Positions 44,256 through 52,502 of a DNA stretch of 64,000 nucleotides are shown here, one piece after another. Each line of letters starts with the position of its first letter. The first letter of the stretch is position 1. The stretch is from OLB6 sp964467455. Lineage in GTDB: Bacteria; Bacteroidota; Ignavibacteria; Kapaibacteriales; Kapaibacteriaceae. The position numbers and the translations under genes are program-made. The stretch spans positions 1 through 64,000 of the forward strand of contig CAYXQJ010000016.1 in the NCBI GenBank assembly GCA_964467455.1, in the 5' to 3' direction. The notes below the pieces were generated by a model that saw nothing but the letters and a program-made list of their open reading frames with translations, was not told where the DNA came from and made no database searches.

Positions 44256-45158
44256 TTAAACTTGGCCGGGTTGTGCCACCAGCACAGTGGACGATTGCGT
44301 CGGCATGGTTTCCAGGTTGCCGCGCCGGATGTAATCAACGGCACGTTGGGCAGCGGATGCCGCCCGCAACAACAACCGGTTATCTTTTTGGAACACGCGC
44401 GACCATTCCGCGATGTATCCTGCCTGAAGTTCCTCGGTCTCCCGGTTCTTGATGCCGGCAATGCCACACAAGAATGCCGCACCAAATTCCGCCACGAGTT
44501 CCTCAAACGAATACCGCTCCCTGTGGTCGCCGCCGGAATCCGCAAACCGGTTCAACCGTTTCGCGTGACCGGTGGAATGCACCAGTTCATGGAACAATGT
44601 GCCGAAATACTCCGGCGCACTGGTGAACTGTCCGAGGTGGGGCATTTTGACAACATCCGTCACCGGGCAATAGGCTGGTTGAAAGGTCCGGGCGTGCTCG
44701 ATTTCCGGTCGGTCTGGTATGGCCTCGAATAATTGCGTGGCCGTGTCAATGGTCGCGGTTGTTTCGGTTTCAAGGTCATCAGCCGGGCGGGCGATGCCTT
44801 CGACCTGTTCGAGATTAAACACGGCACTGACGAACGGCACGCAGGGCGCGACAGATTCCTTGCCGGTTTTGGCGCGTTGCTTTGCCATTTCTTCCGGTGT
44901 GCGCCATTTCCAGAAAATCACCGGCGTCGAGCGTTCTCCTTTGCGCACGTGACCACCCCGGCGCTGGGCTTCGCGATAGGTAATCCAATAGCGCGATTGA
45001 TGCCCGGTGGAGTTCAACAGCAGGATGTTGATGCCGCGATACTCCTTCCCGGTGGTGAGGCTCTTGGGCAATCCCGTTGCCCAGGTCTTGCGCCACGGGA
45101 TGGTGCCGGTGGCCAGTTGCTGCAAAATGCGGTCCGTGACGAGTTGATAAATGTCCAT
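44256..45158 (-). CDS. ardC: ArdC-like antirestriction protein
   Basis: 300 residues. The N-terminal ArdC-type single-stranded-DNA-binding domain (MDIYQLVTDRILQQLATGTIPWRKTW, RGINILLLNS) is followed by a zincin-like metallopeptidase domain with H190-E191-x-x-H194 (HELVHSTGH) and the downstream YSFEELVAEFGAAFL helix. ArdC protects transferred DNA from restriction in conjugative elements. ATG 45158 follows AGGAGGAATTTACC and was preferred over the longer frame to 45215. It is 62 bases downstream of the RadC-type gene, so the two probably form an operon. Confidence 0.9.
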   Translation of the reverse strand: MDIYQLVTDRILQQLATGTIPWRKTWATGLPKSLTTGKEYRGINILLLNSTGHQSRYWITYREAQRRGGHVRKGERSTPVIFWKWRTPEEMAKQRAKTGKESVAPCVPFVSAVFNLEQVEGIARPADDLETETTATIDTATQLFEAIPDRPEIEHARTFQPAYCPVTDVVKMPHLGQFTSAPEYFGTLFHELVHSTGHAKRLNRFADSGGDHRERYSFEELVAEFGAAFLCGIAGIKNRETEELQAGYIAEWSRVFQKDNRLLLRAASAAQRAVDYIRRGNLETMPTQSSTVLVAQPGQV

Positions 45159-45220
45159 GGTAAATTCCTCCTGAAAATAAAATGCCGCCGGATTCGGTCC
45201 GGCGGCGAAAGTCAAAACGG

Positions 45221-45700
45221 TCAGTCACAATTCAAATCGGATAGCGCTCCGGTTTCCCTGGAATCAAAAGAGTAAAAGCTCTTCTCACCAATCACGACAT
45301 GGTCGAGGAACTTTACTCCGAGCACCTCGGCCGATTTCTTGATGACTTCTGTGAACTTGCGGTCTTCCTCGCTGGGCACAAGCTGGTTGGACGGATGATT
45401 ATGCCCGACGACCAGCGCCACCGCGCCGACCAGGAAAGCCGTCTGAAAAACCTCACGTTGATGGATGTGACAGAAATTCGCGCCGCCGGTGCCGGTGATG
45501 GAATACGCAATGACCTGATGTGCTCCGTCCAGGTGGAGCGTTACAAAATGCTCCCGGGAATTGTCCGGTAATACCGACCGGATGAATGCCGCCGCATCAC
45601 AGGGAGCGCCAATCCTGACCACGGGCATTTTGCGCCCGGTGTATTGGGCGGAAACCTCGCGGACAAAAGTGGTCCGGGTGTTCTCATCTTGCTGAATCAT
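45221..45700 (-). CDS. radC: Short RadC-type JAB domain protein
   Basis: 159 residues from ATG 45700 (GGAGGACTTTCCC upstream). It holds only the JAB domain: the metal motif HNHPSNQLVPSEED and the end DHVVIGEKSFYSF. It lacks the helix-hairpin-helix part present in the protein at 13910-14530, so this is the plasmid-type short form. A copy of a 33-bp sequence lies 42 bases upstream of the start. It is transcribed ahead of ardC and would be expressed with it. Confidence 0.87.
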   Translation of the reverse strand: MIQQDENTRTTFVREVSAQYTGRKMPVVRIGAPCDAAAFIRSVLPDNSREHFVTLHLDGAHQVIAYSITGTGGANFCHIHQREVFQTAFLVGAVALVVGHNHPSNQLVPSEEDRKFTEVIKKSAEVLGVKFLDHVVIGEKSFYSFDSRETGALSDLNCD

Positions 45701-45741
45701 GGGAAAGTCCTCCAAAAAGGAAAAAGTTAACTGACAAAATG

Positions 45742-45774
45742 GTCATAGCATGTCGCAAAATCAATTGGTAGATA
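45742..45774 (-). promoter_or_regulatory. 33-bp promoter-like element, copy 1
   Basis: On the plus strand it contains GTCATA, CATGTCG and AATTGGTAGATA. A second copy at 46605-46637 matches at 28 of 33 positions. Each lies about 40 bases upstream of a minus-strand start codon. Read on the minus strand it ends in TATGAC, which may act as a -10 box; no standard -35 is present. Confidence 0.5.
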
Positions 45775-46062
45775 CTTTCCAACTATTTTGGCGAAAAAGT
45801 GAAAATATTTTTGCGCGCGCTCGTCCGGCTGGTGGTTCAACTTTTTGCTGATGGATGCGAATTCAAAACCGACCTCACCCATAGCCCGCTGAACTGTTCC
45901 CATCACCGCGCCGGGGCGAGATCAACCGGGGAAGTTGCTCGTGCCGCGAGATGTTTCGCCGCTGTCGGTGGTTTGTGGAGCGTGAGGGAACTGTTTTGTG
46001 AATCAAAGTTTATTGGAGTTCGCTGCAGTAGCTGGCGAATCGTTCTCAGGCAGACATAACAG

Positions 46063-46282
46063 CGCGTCCGTTCAGGACGCGACAAACGGTGCGCCGACTC
46101 CGTTCAGGAGTAGGTGCTCACCGGAACAAGACAGACGCAGGTTTTCGTTTTGAGCGAAATAACAGGGCGACGGAGCGAAGTGGGGAAATCAAAATCCCCC
46201 GCAGCGGAGTTACATCGCGATACGCAAAACGAAAACGCGGTCCGCTTTGGGGGAGAAGCCGAGCCGGCCGCCGGCCCGGCTT
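46063..46282. other. Cluster of strong hairpins between two minus-strand genes
   Basis: CGCGTCC-GTTCA-GGACGCG (46063-46081) and ACTCC-GTTCA-GGAGT (46097-46111) share the same loop. GTTTTCGTTTTG (46141-46152) pairs with CAAAACGAAAAC (46225-46236), enclosing a GGGGA/TCCCC stem. An AAGCCG...CGGCTT hairpin follows at about 46256-46282, next to the stop of the minus-strand gene at 46285. The stretch from 45775 to 46062 holds nothing that I recognise. An RNA, terminator or transfer-origin function cannot be chosen from sequence alone. Confidence 0.5.
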
Positions 46283-46284
46283 GG

Positions 46285-46569
46285 TTAGTAGTCGCCGGGT
46301 AATAGGACCGTGGTGCTTGACCGGTCGGCTTCGGTAATGATGTAAAAGCGATTATCGCGGCGGTCGAGGTAAGTTGAAAAGACCCGTTCCCCCTCACGCA
46401 GCGCGATTTGGTTGGCGCGAAAATCATCCAAACAAACGTCACCCCAATCACCGCGCGCATGTCGACCGAGGGCGGCCTCGATTTCCTCGCGTTCAATGAT
46501 GTTCTCAACGCTGGCAGTGATTAAAATCTGACCTAGGGCCAGGGTTTTATCGGTTTGAACGGTGCTCAT
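46285..46569 (-). CDS. Small conserved mobile-element protein
   Basis: 94 residues from ATG 46569 (GAGGAGGACTTTTC upstream). The C-terminal part EGERVFSTYLDRRDNRFYIITEADRSSTTVLLPGDY is a pattern common in uncharacterised plasmid and integrative-element proteins. The first half (IEREEIEAALGRHARGDWGDVCLDDFRANQIAL) fits the same group. A copy of the 33-bp promoter-like element lies 36 bases upstream. Its function is unknown. Confidence 0.75.
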   Translation of the reverse strand: MSTVQTDKTLALGQILITASVENIIEREEIEAALGRHARGDWGDVCLDDFRANQIALREGERVFSTYLDRRDNRFYIITEADRSSTTVLLPGDY

Positions 46570-46604
46570 GAAAAGTCCTCCTCGGAAACAAAGTGAATGG
46601 AGCA

Positions 46605-46637
46605 GTCATACCATGTCGGAAAGAGAATTGGTAGATA
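46605..46637 (-). promoter_or_regulatory. 33-bp promoter-like element, copy 2
   Basis: Same pattern as the copy at 45742-45774 (CATGTCGGAAA, then AATTGGTAGATA). It lies 36 bases upstream of the start at 46569 and 42 bases upstream of the plus-strand start at 46679, so it could serve either gene. Confidence 0.5.
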
Positions 46638-46678
46638 GGTCCGTTGCCTAAATTGTGGAATCGTGAAAAAATCCGGGC

Positions 46679-47140
46679 ATGGGTCGTCCGCGCACTTGCC
46701 TGCAACTTTCCCCCACTGACCAGACCGCGTTAACGCGGCGTTTGGTGGTGGAACGCGATGCGCGGGTTCGCGAGCGGTTACAGTTCGCCGAACGCGCCGC
46801 CACCGGACGTTACACGCTGGAGGAATTGGCAGTGTTTATCGGCCGCTCCCGGTCCACGCTGCAAAACTGGCTGGACAAGTTTACTGCCGGTGGTCTGACG
46901 GGTTTACTGGAACGCGAAGCGCCTCCAGGCCGCACAAGTCCCCTGGCCGACCACAAGGTGCAAACGCAACTTGATGCCGCGCTCAAATCCGGCCGGTTAC
47001 GAACGGCGGCACAGGTTGCCGCGTGGCTGCACGACAAACACGGCTGCCGTCGGGCGCGCAAATCCATGTATTACTGGTTGCGCCGCCGGGATGGTCAGGG
47101 TGTTTCCCGCCGCCGCCGCCAATCCAAGCCAGGTCGCTAA
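46679..47140 (+). CDS. Helix-turn-helix protein of IS630-transposase N-terminal type
   Basis: 153 residues. Two HTH units are visible: YTLEELAVFIGRSRSTLQNWLDKF at about 46-70 and a winged-helix segment LRTAAQVAAWLHDKHGCRRARKSMYYWLRR. They match the N-terminal DNA-binding part of IS630-type transposases. The DDE catalytic domain is absent, and a highly basic tail ends the protein. It is either a transposase remnant or a domesticated DNA-binding protein. It is one of the few plus-strand genes in this part of the window. Confidence 0.7.
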   Translation: MGRPRTCLQLSPTDQTALTRRLVVERDARVRERLQFAERAATGRYTLEELAVFIGRSRSTLQNWLDKFTAGGLTGLLEREAPPGRTSPLADHKVQTQLDAALKSGRLRTAAQVAAWLHDKHGCRRARKSMYYWLRRRDGQGVSRRRRQSKPGR

Positions 47141-47206
47141 CCCCGGGCGCGTGGTCATCCCGGCCAACTCGGTATCCGTCCTCGCGACACTCCTCGCGCG
47201 ACAACG

Positions 47207-47330
47207 CAATGTTCCCCAGAGACCACTTGGGGAAACCCGACTAAGAAACGTAAGCCAAGGAGGTGGGGGTGGGGCGGGGTTTGGGGCAGCGCCCCAAGCT
47301 CGCGAGATCCCGCTCATTGAAGCGGGTCGC
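47207..47330. other. G-quadruplex-capable tract and flanking hairpins
   Basis: Four G runs of at least four occur at 47265-47286 (GGGGG, GGGG, GGGG, GGGG) with loops of one to three bases. Flanking hairpins are TTCCCCA/TGGGGAA (47212-47234), TTGGGGC-AGC-GCCCCAA (47281-47297), which shares the last G run, and CCCGCT/AGCGGG (47309-47326). It lies between convergent genes, so shared transcription termination is the simplest reading. Confidence 0.5.
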
Positions 47331-47616
47331 CGGGTTGCCACGATTTGTTTCGCTGGAGAATGACATACCAACGGGTCGCGGAATCATCCACCGGCTTCAA
47401 GCAGCCGTGTCGCCAGTTTGGAAATAGCCGGCGCAGAATATTGAAGATGGTTCGTGCGTCGGCTTCACGCGCGATTTCACAAACTTCCAAACCACACTCC
47501 TGATGCAAAAGATCAATTGATTCAAAATGCTGATACTGCAACAAGCCGCGGGTTTGGAGTGCAGTCAACACCCGGTCGCGGAATTCAAACAAGTCAGGCT
47601 CAAAAAAAGTGCTCAT
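47314..47616 (-). CDS. Small hypothetical protein, 100 residues
   Basis: No family recognised. The sequence is acidic-helical at the start (FEPDLFEFRDRVLTALQTRG) with CGLEVCEIAREADARTIFNILRRLFPNW in the middle. It is the last gene of the leftward mobilisation block, 18 bases after the preceding gene, and has no signal peptide or membrane helix. Confidence 0.6.
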   Translation of the reverse strand: MSTFFEPDLFEFRDRVLTALQTRGLLQYQHFESIDLLHQECGLEVCEIAREADARTIFNILRRLFPNWRHGCLKPVDDSATRWYVILQRNKSWQPGDPLQ

Positions 47617-47634
47617 GTGCAGATGATTCGTGGG

Positions 47635-48492
47635 TCATCGTTTGGTGCGAGGAATATACACCGTATGATACACAGGTGGCGGAGCATAGTAGCGCGTCGG
47701 GGAAGGCGGGGCGGGATGGTCCAAATCGTACAACCTCGAAAAAGCCTGCGCCAAGGTCGGCGCGGACGTGGGATGCACCACCCCGGGGTTGATCCAGACT
47801 GCCGGTTTTAGGGCCAAATCTTTTTCAAGCCCAGCAATCTGTTGAACGAGCAACGCGAGGTTTTCACGATTGGTTTTGGAGAACGAATAGATGTTGCGTG
47901 CGGAGCTGAACAGCGTATCAGTGGGATTGTATGGTTTGCCCAACATATCCGTAATGGTTTGTTCGATGCGGCGAGCCGACAGGAGTTGTTGCTCCACTTC
48001 AGCCGCAGCGGGCAGGGATTTGCCGGCTTCAGAATAGATCCGGGCGGCTACCCGGACCAATTCCGGGTAATAGGAGAGGCGCGCGCCAATCGAATTGGTG
48101 TGCAATTCGGTCAACCGAAGCGAAACGCCGTGTGACAGTTCGCAGATGAATTCCAGGTTGGTGATCGCCAGTCGCACGGTGGTTAGTGTTTCATCCTGCC
48201 TGTTGCGAGCCAGGGTGAAGCGGGCGTCATTTTCCAGCAGACGGTGTTCAGCCTCCAGTTGTTCGCGCTGCAATTTTTCGCGGGCCTGAAGATACTCAGC
48301 CGACAGTTGCTGGCGATTGAGTTGCGTTTCCACGTCTCTACCCTTTCGGTGCCAATAGTAAACACCATAGGCTACGAGCGCGGTTGTAACGACGGTGCCG
48401 GTGAGCAAGACCAGCAACCAAAAGAACATGGTATAGACTCGTGGCGGTTTTGCCTGGGTATTCCGACCATAGTTTGGCGATTTGTAATTCAT
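47635..48492 (-). CDS. Inner-membrane coiled-coil protein of the mobilisation block
   Basis: 285 residues. One membrane helix near the start (FFWLLVLLTGTVVTTALVAYGVYYW, residues 23-47) is followed by a long charged coiled coil (QLNRQQLSAEYLQAREKLQREQLEAEHRLLEND) and a Pro/Tyr-rich tail (PPSPTRYYAPPPVYHTVYIP). No enzymatic motif is visible. It lies downstream of the coupling-protein halves, so a scaffolding role in DNA transfer is plausible but unproven. Confidence 0.65.
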   Translation of the reverse strand: MNYKSPNYGRNTQAKPPRVYTMFFWLLVLLTGTVVTTALVAYGVYYWHRKGRDVETQLNRQQLSAEYLQAREKLQREQLEAEHRLLENDARFTLARNRQDETLTTVRLAITNLEFICELSHGVSLRLTELHTNSIGARLSYYPELVRVAARIYSEAGKSLPAAAEVEQQLLSARRIEQTITDMLGKPYNPTDTLFSSARNIYSFSKTNRENLALLVQQIAGLEKDLALKPAVWINPGVVHPTSAPTLAQAFSRLYDLDHPAPPSPTRYYAPPPVYHTVYIPRTKR

Positions 48493-48525
48493 GGTTTTTG
48501 TGGATTTATGGTGGTTAGGTGAAGC

Positions 48526-49140
48526 TTAAAGGAGTTCGCCTTGCGAGGGGTTTTGGCGCTGCTTGCGACCCGGCCGTGGGGGCAGATAGGGTGGTTTCGG
48601 GTTGAGTGCCTCCGGCTTGCGAGCGTAAAAGCGAAGTTTCTCCGCAATGCTCCAAGGCTTGAGCGCCTGTTCTTTGGGGTCAGCACGTTTTTCGAGTGCC
48701 GGAACGTCCGGCGCGGGCTTGACGACCCAGGAAAGCATCTGGTCGAAAGGACGTTCGACGATATAGACGCACCCATGTGCGGGAACATCACAAATGGCGC
48801 GGTAACAGCCACCTTTCGTCGGAAAAGGCAGGTCGAGAAAGGTGGAAGCCAGAAACAGGCTGCGTTCGCGCAGGGAGTATTGGACCGCCCATCCGTGCTC
48901 GGTGCCAGATTTTGATTCGGAATAGACTTGTTCCAAGTGCCGAATCTTGCCGAAGTGTTTTTCGGCCCACTCGGCGGTCTGGGGACCACCGGCACGAAGA
49001 AATGTTTTGTGCGCACACTGACTGAGCAGGTCGTCCGTGGCCGCCTGTTTGTAGATATCAATTATGCCCTCAACGGACTGAATCCCAATCAGGACGGATA
49101 CACCTTTGGACCGGCCCATATTAAGAAGATCGCGGATCAT
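48526..49140 (-). CDS. Type IV coupling protein, C-terminal half
   Basis: 204 residues. The start (MIRDLLNMGRSKGVSVLIGIQSVEGIIDIY) is exactly the segment that follows Walker B in TraD/VirD4-like coupling ATPases, including the RSKGV-x-V helix and the Gln of motif III. The rest (AHKTFLRAGGPQTAEWAEKHFG, VYSESKSGTEHGW) is also typical. Its ATG overlaps the stop of the N-terminal half by four bases, so the protein exists as two coupled chains or the gene is frameshifted. Confidence 0.8.
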   Translation of the reverse strand: MIRDLLNMGRSKGVSVLIGIQSVEGIIDIYKQAATDDLLSQCAHKTFLRAGGPQTAEWAEKHFGKIRHLEQVYSESKSGTEHGWAVQYSLRERSLFLASTFLDLPFPTKGGCYRAICDVPAHGCVYIVERPFDQMLSWVVKPAPDVPALEKRADPKEQALKPWSIAEKLRFYARKPEALNPKPPYLPPRPGRKQRQNPSQGELL

Positions 49141-50159
49141 AGTTGTCCTTGTTCGAGCTGCCCGAGACTTCGGAATTCATCGAGAATCAGAAATTGCCGG
49201 ACGTCCAGGGTATCGGGTTGACGAAGCATCTCGTCGGTCAGGGCCTTGAGCAGCAGTGCGACAATGGGGTTAAGGCTTTCCTTTAGGACGGGGTCATTGC
49301 CGAGAATCAGCACACCCGGATTCGTCAGAAATTCTTGAACGGAAAAATTCTTGGTTGATGGGTTGCTCGCCATTAGGGCGGCAACTTCCTCGTAACGCCC
49401 CAATTTCGTGGCCAGCGTCGAAATAACCCCGGCGGAATGTTTGTCGTCACGGAGAATGCTCTGGGCAATTTCACTGGCACGCGGGTCATTGTTTGTGACG
49501 CCTTCAATGCTCTCGCGCGATGACAGGGCACACAGCAGGTCGCGCAAGGTCCAGGGATCCCTTGGACTGGCCGCCCCCAACCCGATGATTCCGGCAAAGG
49601 TGAGACTCCGGGCGGCATTCCCGAAGTACGGCGCAGTGGAATTCTTCTCCTCCGCGATCAATTGGTGGGCGAAATACCGCGCCATGGCTGGCTCGCGTAA
49701 CGCTTCAGAGATGTCCCAGTTGATGGACCGGGCATCAAAGGGTTGAAGGAGGAAGACATCGCTGTCTTCGGGGTGGTAACCAAGTCCGGCGAAATAAGGA
49801 AGCAACTCACACTTGGGGTCCGTAATAATTACCTGCCTCGGTTTGGCGGAATCCACTCGAACCAGCGGCAAAATGGATTGCAAGTAAAGTTGGATTGATT
49901 TTGTTTTTCCTGAACCGGAAGCACCGGCAATCAGGAAGTGTTTCAAGGCCTCTGATACCGGTAGATTCATTCCCGCCCAATACACAGAACCAGGGTCGAA
50001 GACGCAGCAACAGGGCGGCTTGATGTTTGAGGTATCAGGGTTCAACCCGTTTTTAATGACGGGGGCAAACAACCTGGCCGCACTGGTTGCTGGCTTGCCC
50101 CGCCGATTCTGGCTGGAATTGCCCGGAGCCCCATCCTGAGAGCCAAAAATGTTATTCAT
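49137..50159 (-). CDS. Type IV coupling protein, N-terminal half
   Basis: 340 residues. Walker A at 79-86 (GASGSGKT) and Walker B at about 323-328 (FLILDEF) place it in the VirD4/TraD-type ATPases that bring the relaxase-bound strand to the transfer channel. It ends ten residues after Walker B, where homologues continue without a break. No membrane helix is visible at the N-terminus, which is unusual. The upstream gene, overlapping by four bases, encodes a multi-pass membrane protein that may serve as the anchor. Confidence 0.83.
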   Translation of the reverse strand: MNNIFGSQDGAPGNSSQNRRGKPATSAARLFAPVIKNGLNPDTSNIKPPCCCVFDPGSVYWAGMNLPVSEALKHFLIAGASGSGKTKSIQLYLQSILPLVRVDSAKPRQVIITDPKCELLPYFAGLGYHPEDSDVFLLQPFDARSINWDISEALREPAMARYFAHQLIAEEKNSTAPYFGNAARSLTFAGIIGLGAASPRDPWTLRDLLCALSSRESIEGVTNNDPRASEIAQSILRDDKHSAGVISTLATKLGRYEEVAALMASNPSTKNFSVQEFLTNPGVLILGNDPVLKESLNPIVALLLKALTDEMLRQPDTLDVRQFLILDEFRSLGQLEQGQL

Positions 50160-50923
50160 GAGGTTGGGTGGTTGTATTTTGCTTGTCGGCCTTGTGGTTT
50201 GGTCGGATCAAAGACGGAGTCGCGCTCTCCAAGGAACAGCGCCAGAGTTGATGCGGTCAGCGGCCACGCATACCCAAAGAGCAAGAACGCACTCGCGGCA
50301 GTAATACCAATCAAAGAAGCAAGTAATCCTGCCGGAGCTTTTGCGACCGACAAGAAACACCCCAACAACAGTAGCCCGGAAAAATAATTGAGTACCACCG
50401 CAAACTTGACCAGACCCGAGGTGCGGTCGACATAGTTCCAGAACTTTTCCCGCCGAATAAAGAGTTTCGCCGCCAGAGCTGAAATCATGACATAAATGAT
50501 GGTCAGCCCAAAAAACACCACAGCGTTACGATGCAGTGAGAATTTTATGACCAGCGCTATCAACGTTGCCAGCAAAGCAACACTGCCAAGAACCAGTTTG
50601 CGCTGGAAACTGAGCACCTCGACAGTGGTCGCTGCTTCGATGAATTTATGGCCGGTTCGGCGGACGCGCTCAATCTCGTCGCGGATGGCGTGACGAACGG
50701 AGCGCGGGTGCTTGCAGCGCGGACAGTCCGGTTCCGTGATCGCTGAGACAAACTCACACTTCCAACACTCGGTCAGGCTCAGGGTTTGAACCACATGCCA
50801 GATGCGCCATTTAACCGATTTTGACAACTCCCGAAGTGTGAACGGACGTTTGCATTTACGGCAACGCGAGTCAAAGAGACTGACCGCGTGATCATGTGGT
50901 CGGAAGGGACAAGGAAATTTCAT
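50156..50923 (-). CDS. Zinc-ribbon multi-pass membrane protein
   Basis: 255 residues. The N-terminus has Cys pairs of two zinc ribbons (CRKC at about residues 21-24, preceded by CPFRPH; and CWKC...CPRC at about 52-72). Several membrane helices follow (LVLGSVALLATLIALVI, AVVFFGLTIIYVMISALAA, FAVVLNYFSGLLLLGCFL, LLASLIGITAASAFLLFGYAW). It overlaps the coupling protein by four bases and lies downstream of the relaxase. A role as membrane anchor or regulator of the coupling ATPase is inferred from position. No family name is offered. Confidence 0.7.
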   Translation of the reverse strand: MKFPCPFRPHDHAVSLFDSRCRKCKRPFTLRELSKSVKWRIWHVVQTLSLTECWKCEFVSAITEPDCPRCKHPRSVRHAIRDEIERVRRTGHKFIEAATTVEVLSFQRKLVLGSVALLATLIALVIKFSLHRNAVVFFGLTIIYVMISALAAKLFIRREKFWNYVDRTSGLVKFAVVLNYFSGLLLLGCFLSVAKAPAGLLASLIGITAASAFLLFGYAWPLTASTLALFLGERDSVFDPTKPQGRQAKYNHPTS

Positions 50924-50933
50924 AGGTCAACTG

Positions 50934-52499
50934 TTAGTGGGACATGGTTTTCTCATGTTCGTGGTGTTTCTGGTTCGATTGGTTCTGCTCGTGGTTGGTT
51001 TTGAGTTCGGGACGTCTGGTCTGCAAACGAAAAGCGGGAATCGCCAACCGATGCGCGAGGCTGTTCTCAACGGCATGGGGGAAGAGCGCTTTCCAGCGGA
51101 TTTGTGCCTGACCAAAGATGGTGTTCTTTTTCCAGATGACCTCCCGCCACTTCCACTGGGTATCCTGGCGGAGCACGAGGCGCGGGACGGCGAAGTTCTT
51201 GAAGGGATTCAACTCCCACGCATTTGGAAAAAGATATTTGTTCCGGAACTGCAAGTGACCAAGCGGGGTTTTTACTTCCCAATGAACCTTCCCCCACCAA
51301 TCTTTGACCTTGTCGTCCCCGACCACCAGCACTGGTCGCGTCCAGTTCTTGAATGGACTCCGCTCTGATGCATGCGGAAACATCCACCGCCGTTCAATGC
51401 GGATAAACGGCTTGGTTCTGAGGCTTTCTTCGGCCCGAATGAACTCATCCGTGGTGGACTGTTTTTCCTGGGCCTGCTGCAACAGGGCCGTCACGGCTCG
51501 TTCATAATCTCGTTTCCCGCTTTTGTCGGTGTGTGGCGAGGGTTTTTGCGGTTTGAGCGTCTGGGTTTTCTTTCCCTCGTGGTGCGTTTGCTTGGCGGCA
51601 TTTTGCAACAGTTCCCGCGCCTGTTCCGGTCCCCAACCGTGCGCTCGACCGGTTTCCTGCCACTGGGCAAATAATTGTTCCCGGGACGATTCGTGTTTTG
51701 CTGGCCGGGTGATCTCAGCGGCACGTCGCGATGCTTTGGCCGAGGAGTCGCCTTCGCGTTGAATCACTTTCTCGATTTGCTGTCGGCGTTTGGAAAACTC
51801 TTTGCACAATTCCTTCGGCACTCCTTCGATGTGAAAGCCAACCTTTTCGTGGACAATTTTAAGGTTCAATTTTTCGCGCAATTGATTGGCCAGTTCCAGT
51901 TGGTAAATCGCGCCTGCCGCCATTTTGAGTTTGAAGAATTCCCGGCTCTGGAGCGCACCGGTGCTACCGTCCTCCCGGACCGCGACGTTTATCAAGACGG
52001 CATGAGAATGCAATTGCGGGTCATTGGCGCGGGACGTGCCGTGCTGAAAGATGGCCCAGACCACACTGGCCTTTTCGTGAATACGACCGCCCTCGCCGCG
52101 CCGGGTGATGGCGGCGTTTTCTTCCAGAAAAGAAAGTGATTTGCGGGTGGCGAGATCATGACACTTCTCAATGGTTTTCTGGACCTGCGCATCGCTCTGA
52201 GACCAGAGGACGCTGACCGGCTTGGGTGCGGAAAATGTGATATCCCAGCCCGACTGGCGTTCGCGATCTTTCCACTGCTGAACCTGGACCAGATTCCGGT
52301 CCCCATCCGGAGACTTGCCTTCGAGCAGATTTTTGAGTTGTTCGGGTTTTACTTCGCCCGAGAGTCCCAAAGCTTCCGCCCCTTTGCCGAACCACTGTCC
52401 GGGCGGCCCAAGCGACTTGGTGTAATACTCCTCCCGGGCCAGCTTCAGATAATATTCACCGGCGCCGCCACCACGCATCGGGAGTGAAATCGACATCAT
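50934..52499 (-). CDS. MobF-type (TrwC-like) relaxase without helicase domain
   Basis: 521 residues. The relaxase domain has catalytic-type tyrosines (GEYYLKL, EEYYTKS), GQWFGKGAEALGLSGEV, and the metal-binding segment DPQLHSHAVLINV. This domain nicks the transfer origin and stays bound to the strand. The helicase part that TrwC/TraI-like proteins carry is absent. Instead the C-terminus holds three copies of a roughly 50-residue repeat starting at about 373, 423 and 472 (FPHASERSPFKN, FPNAWELNPFKN, FPHAVENSLAHR). A His/Gln-rich tail follows. Confidence 0.85.
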   Translation of the reverse strand: MMSISLPMRGGGAGEYYLKLAREEYYTKSLGPPGQWFGKGAEALGLSGEVKPEQLKNLLEGKSPDGDRNLVQVQQWKDRERQSGWDITFSAPKPVSVLWSQSDAQVQKTIEKCHDLATRKSLSFLEENAAITRRGEGGRIHEKASVVWAIFQHGTSRANDPQLHSHAVLINVAVREDGSTGALQSREFFKLKMAAGAIYQLELANQLREKLNLKIVHEKVGFHIEGVPKELCKEFSKRRQQIEKVIQREGDSSAKASRRAAEITRPAKHESSREQLFAQWQETGRAHGWGPEQARELLQNAAKQTHHEGKKTQTLKPQKPSPHTDKSGKRDYERAVTALLQQAQEKQSTTDEFIRAEESLRTKPFIRIERRWMFPHASERSPFKNWTRPVLVVGDDKVKDWWGKVHWEVKTPLGHLQFRNKYLFPNAWELNPFKNFAVPRLVLRQDTQWKWREVIWKKNTIFGQAQIRWKALFPHAVENSLAHRLAIPAFRLQTRRPELKTNHEQNQSNQKHHEHEKTMSH

Positions 52500-52502
52500 G
52501 AG

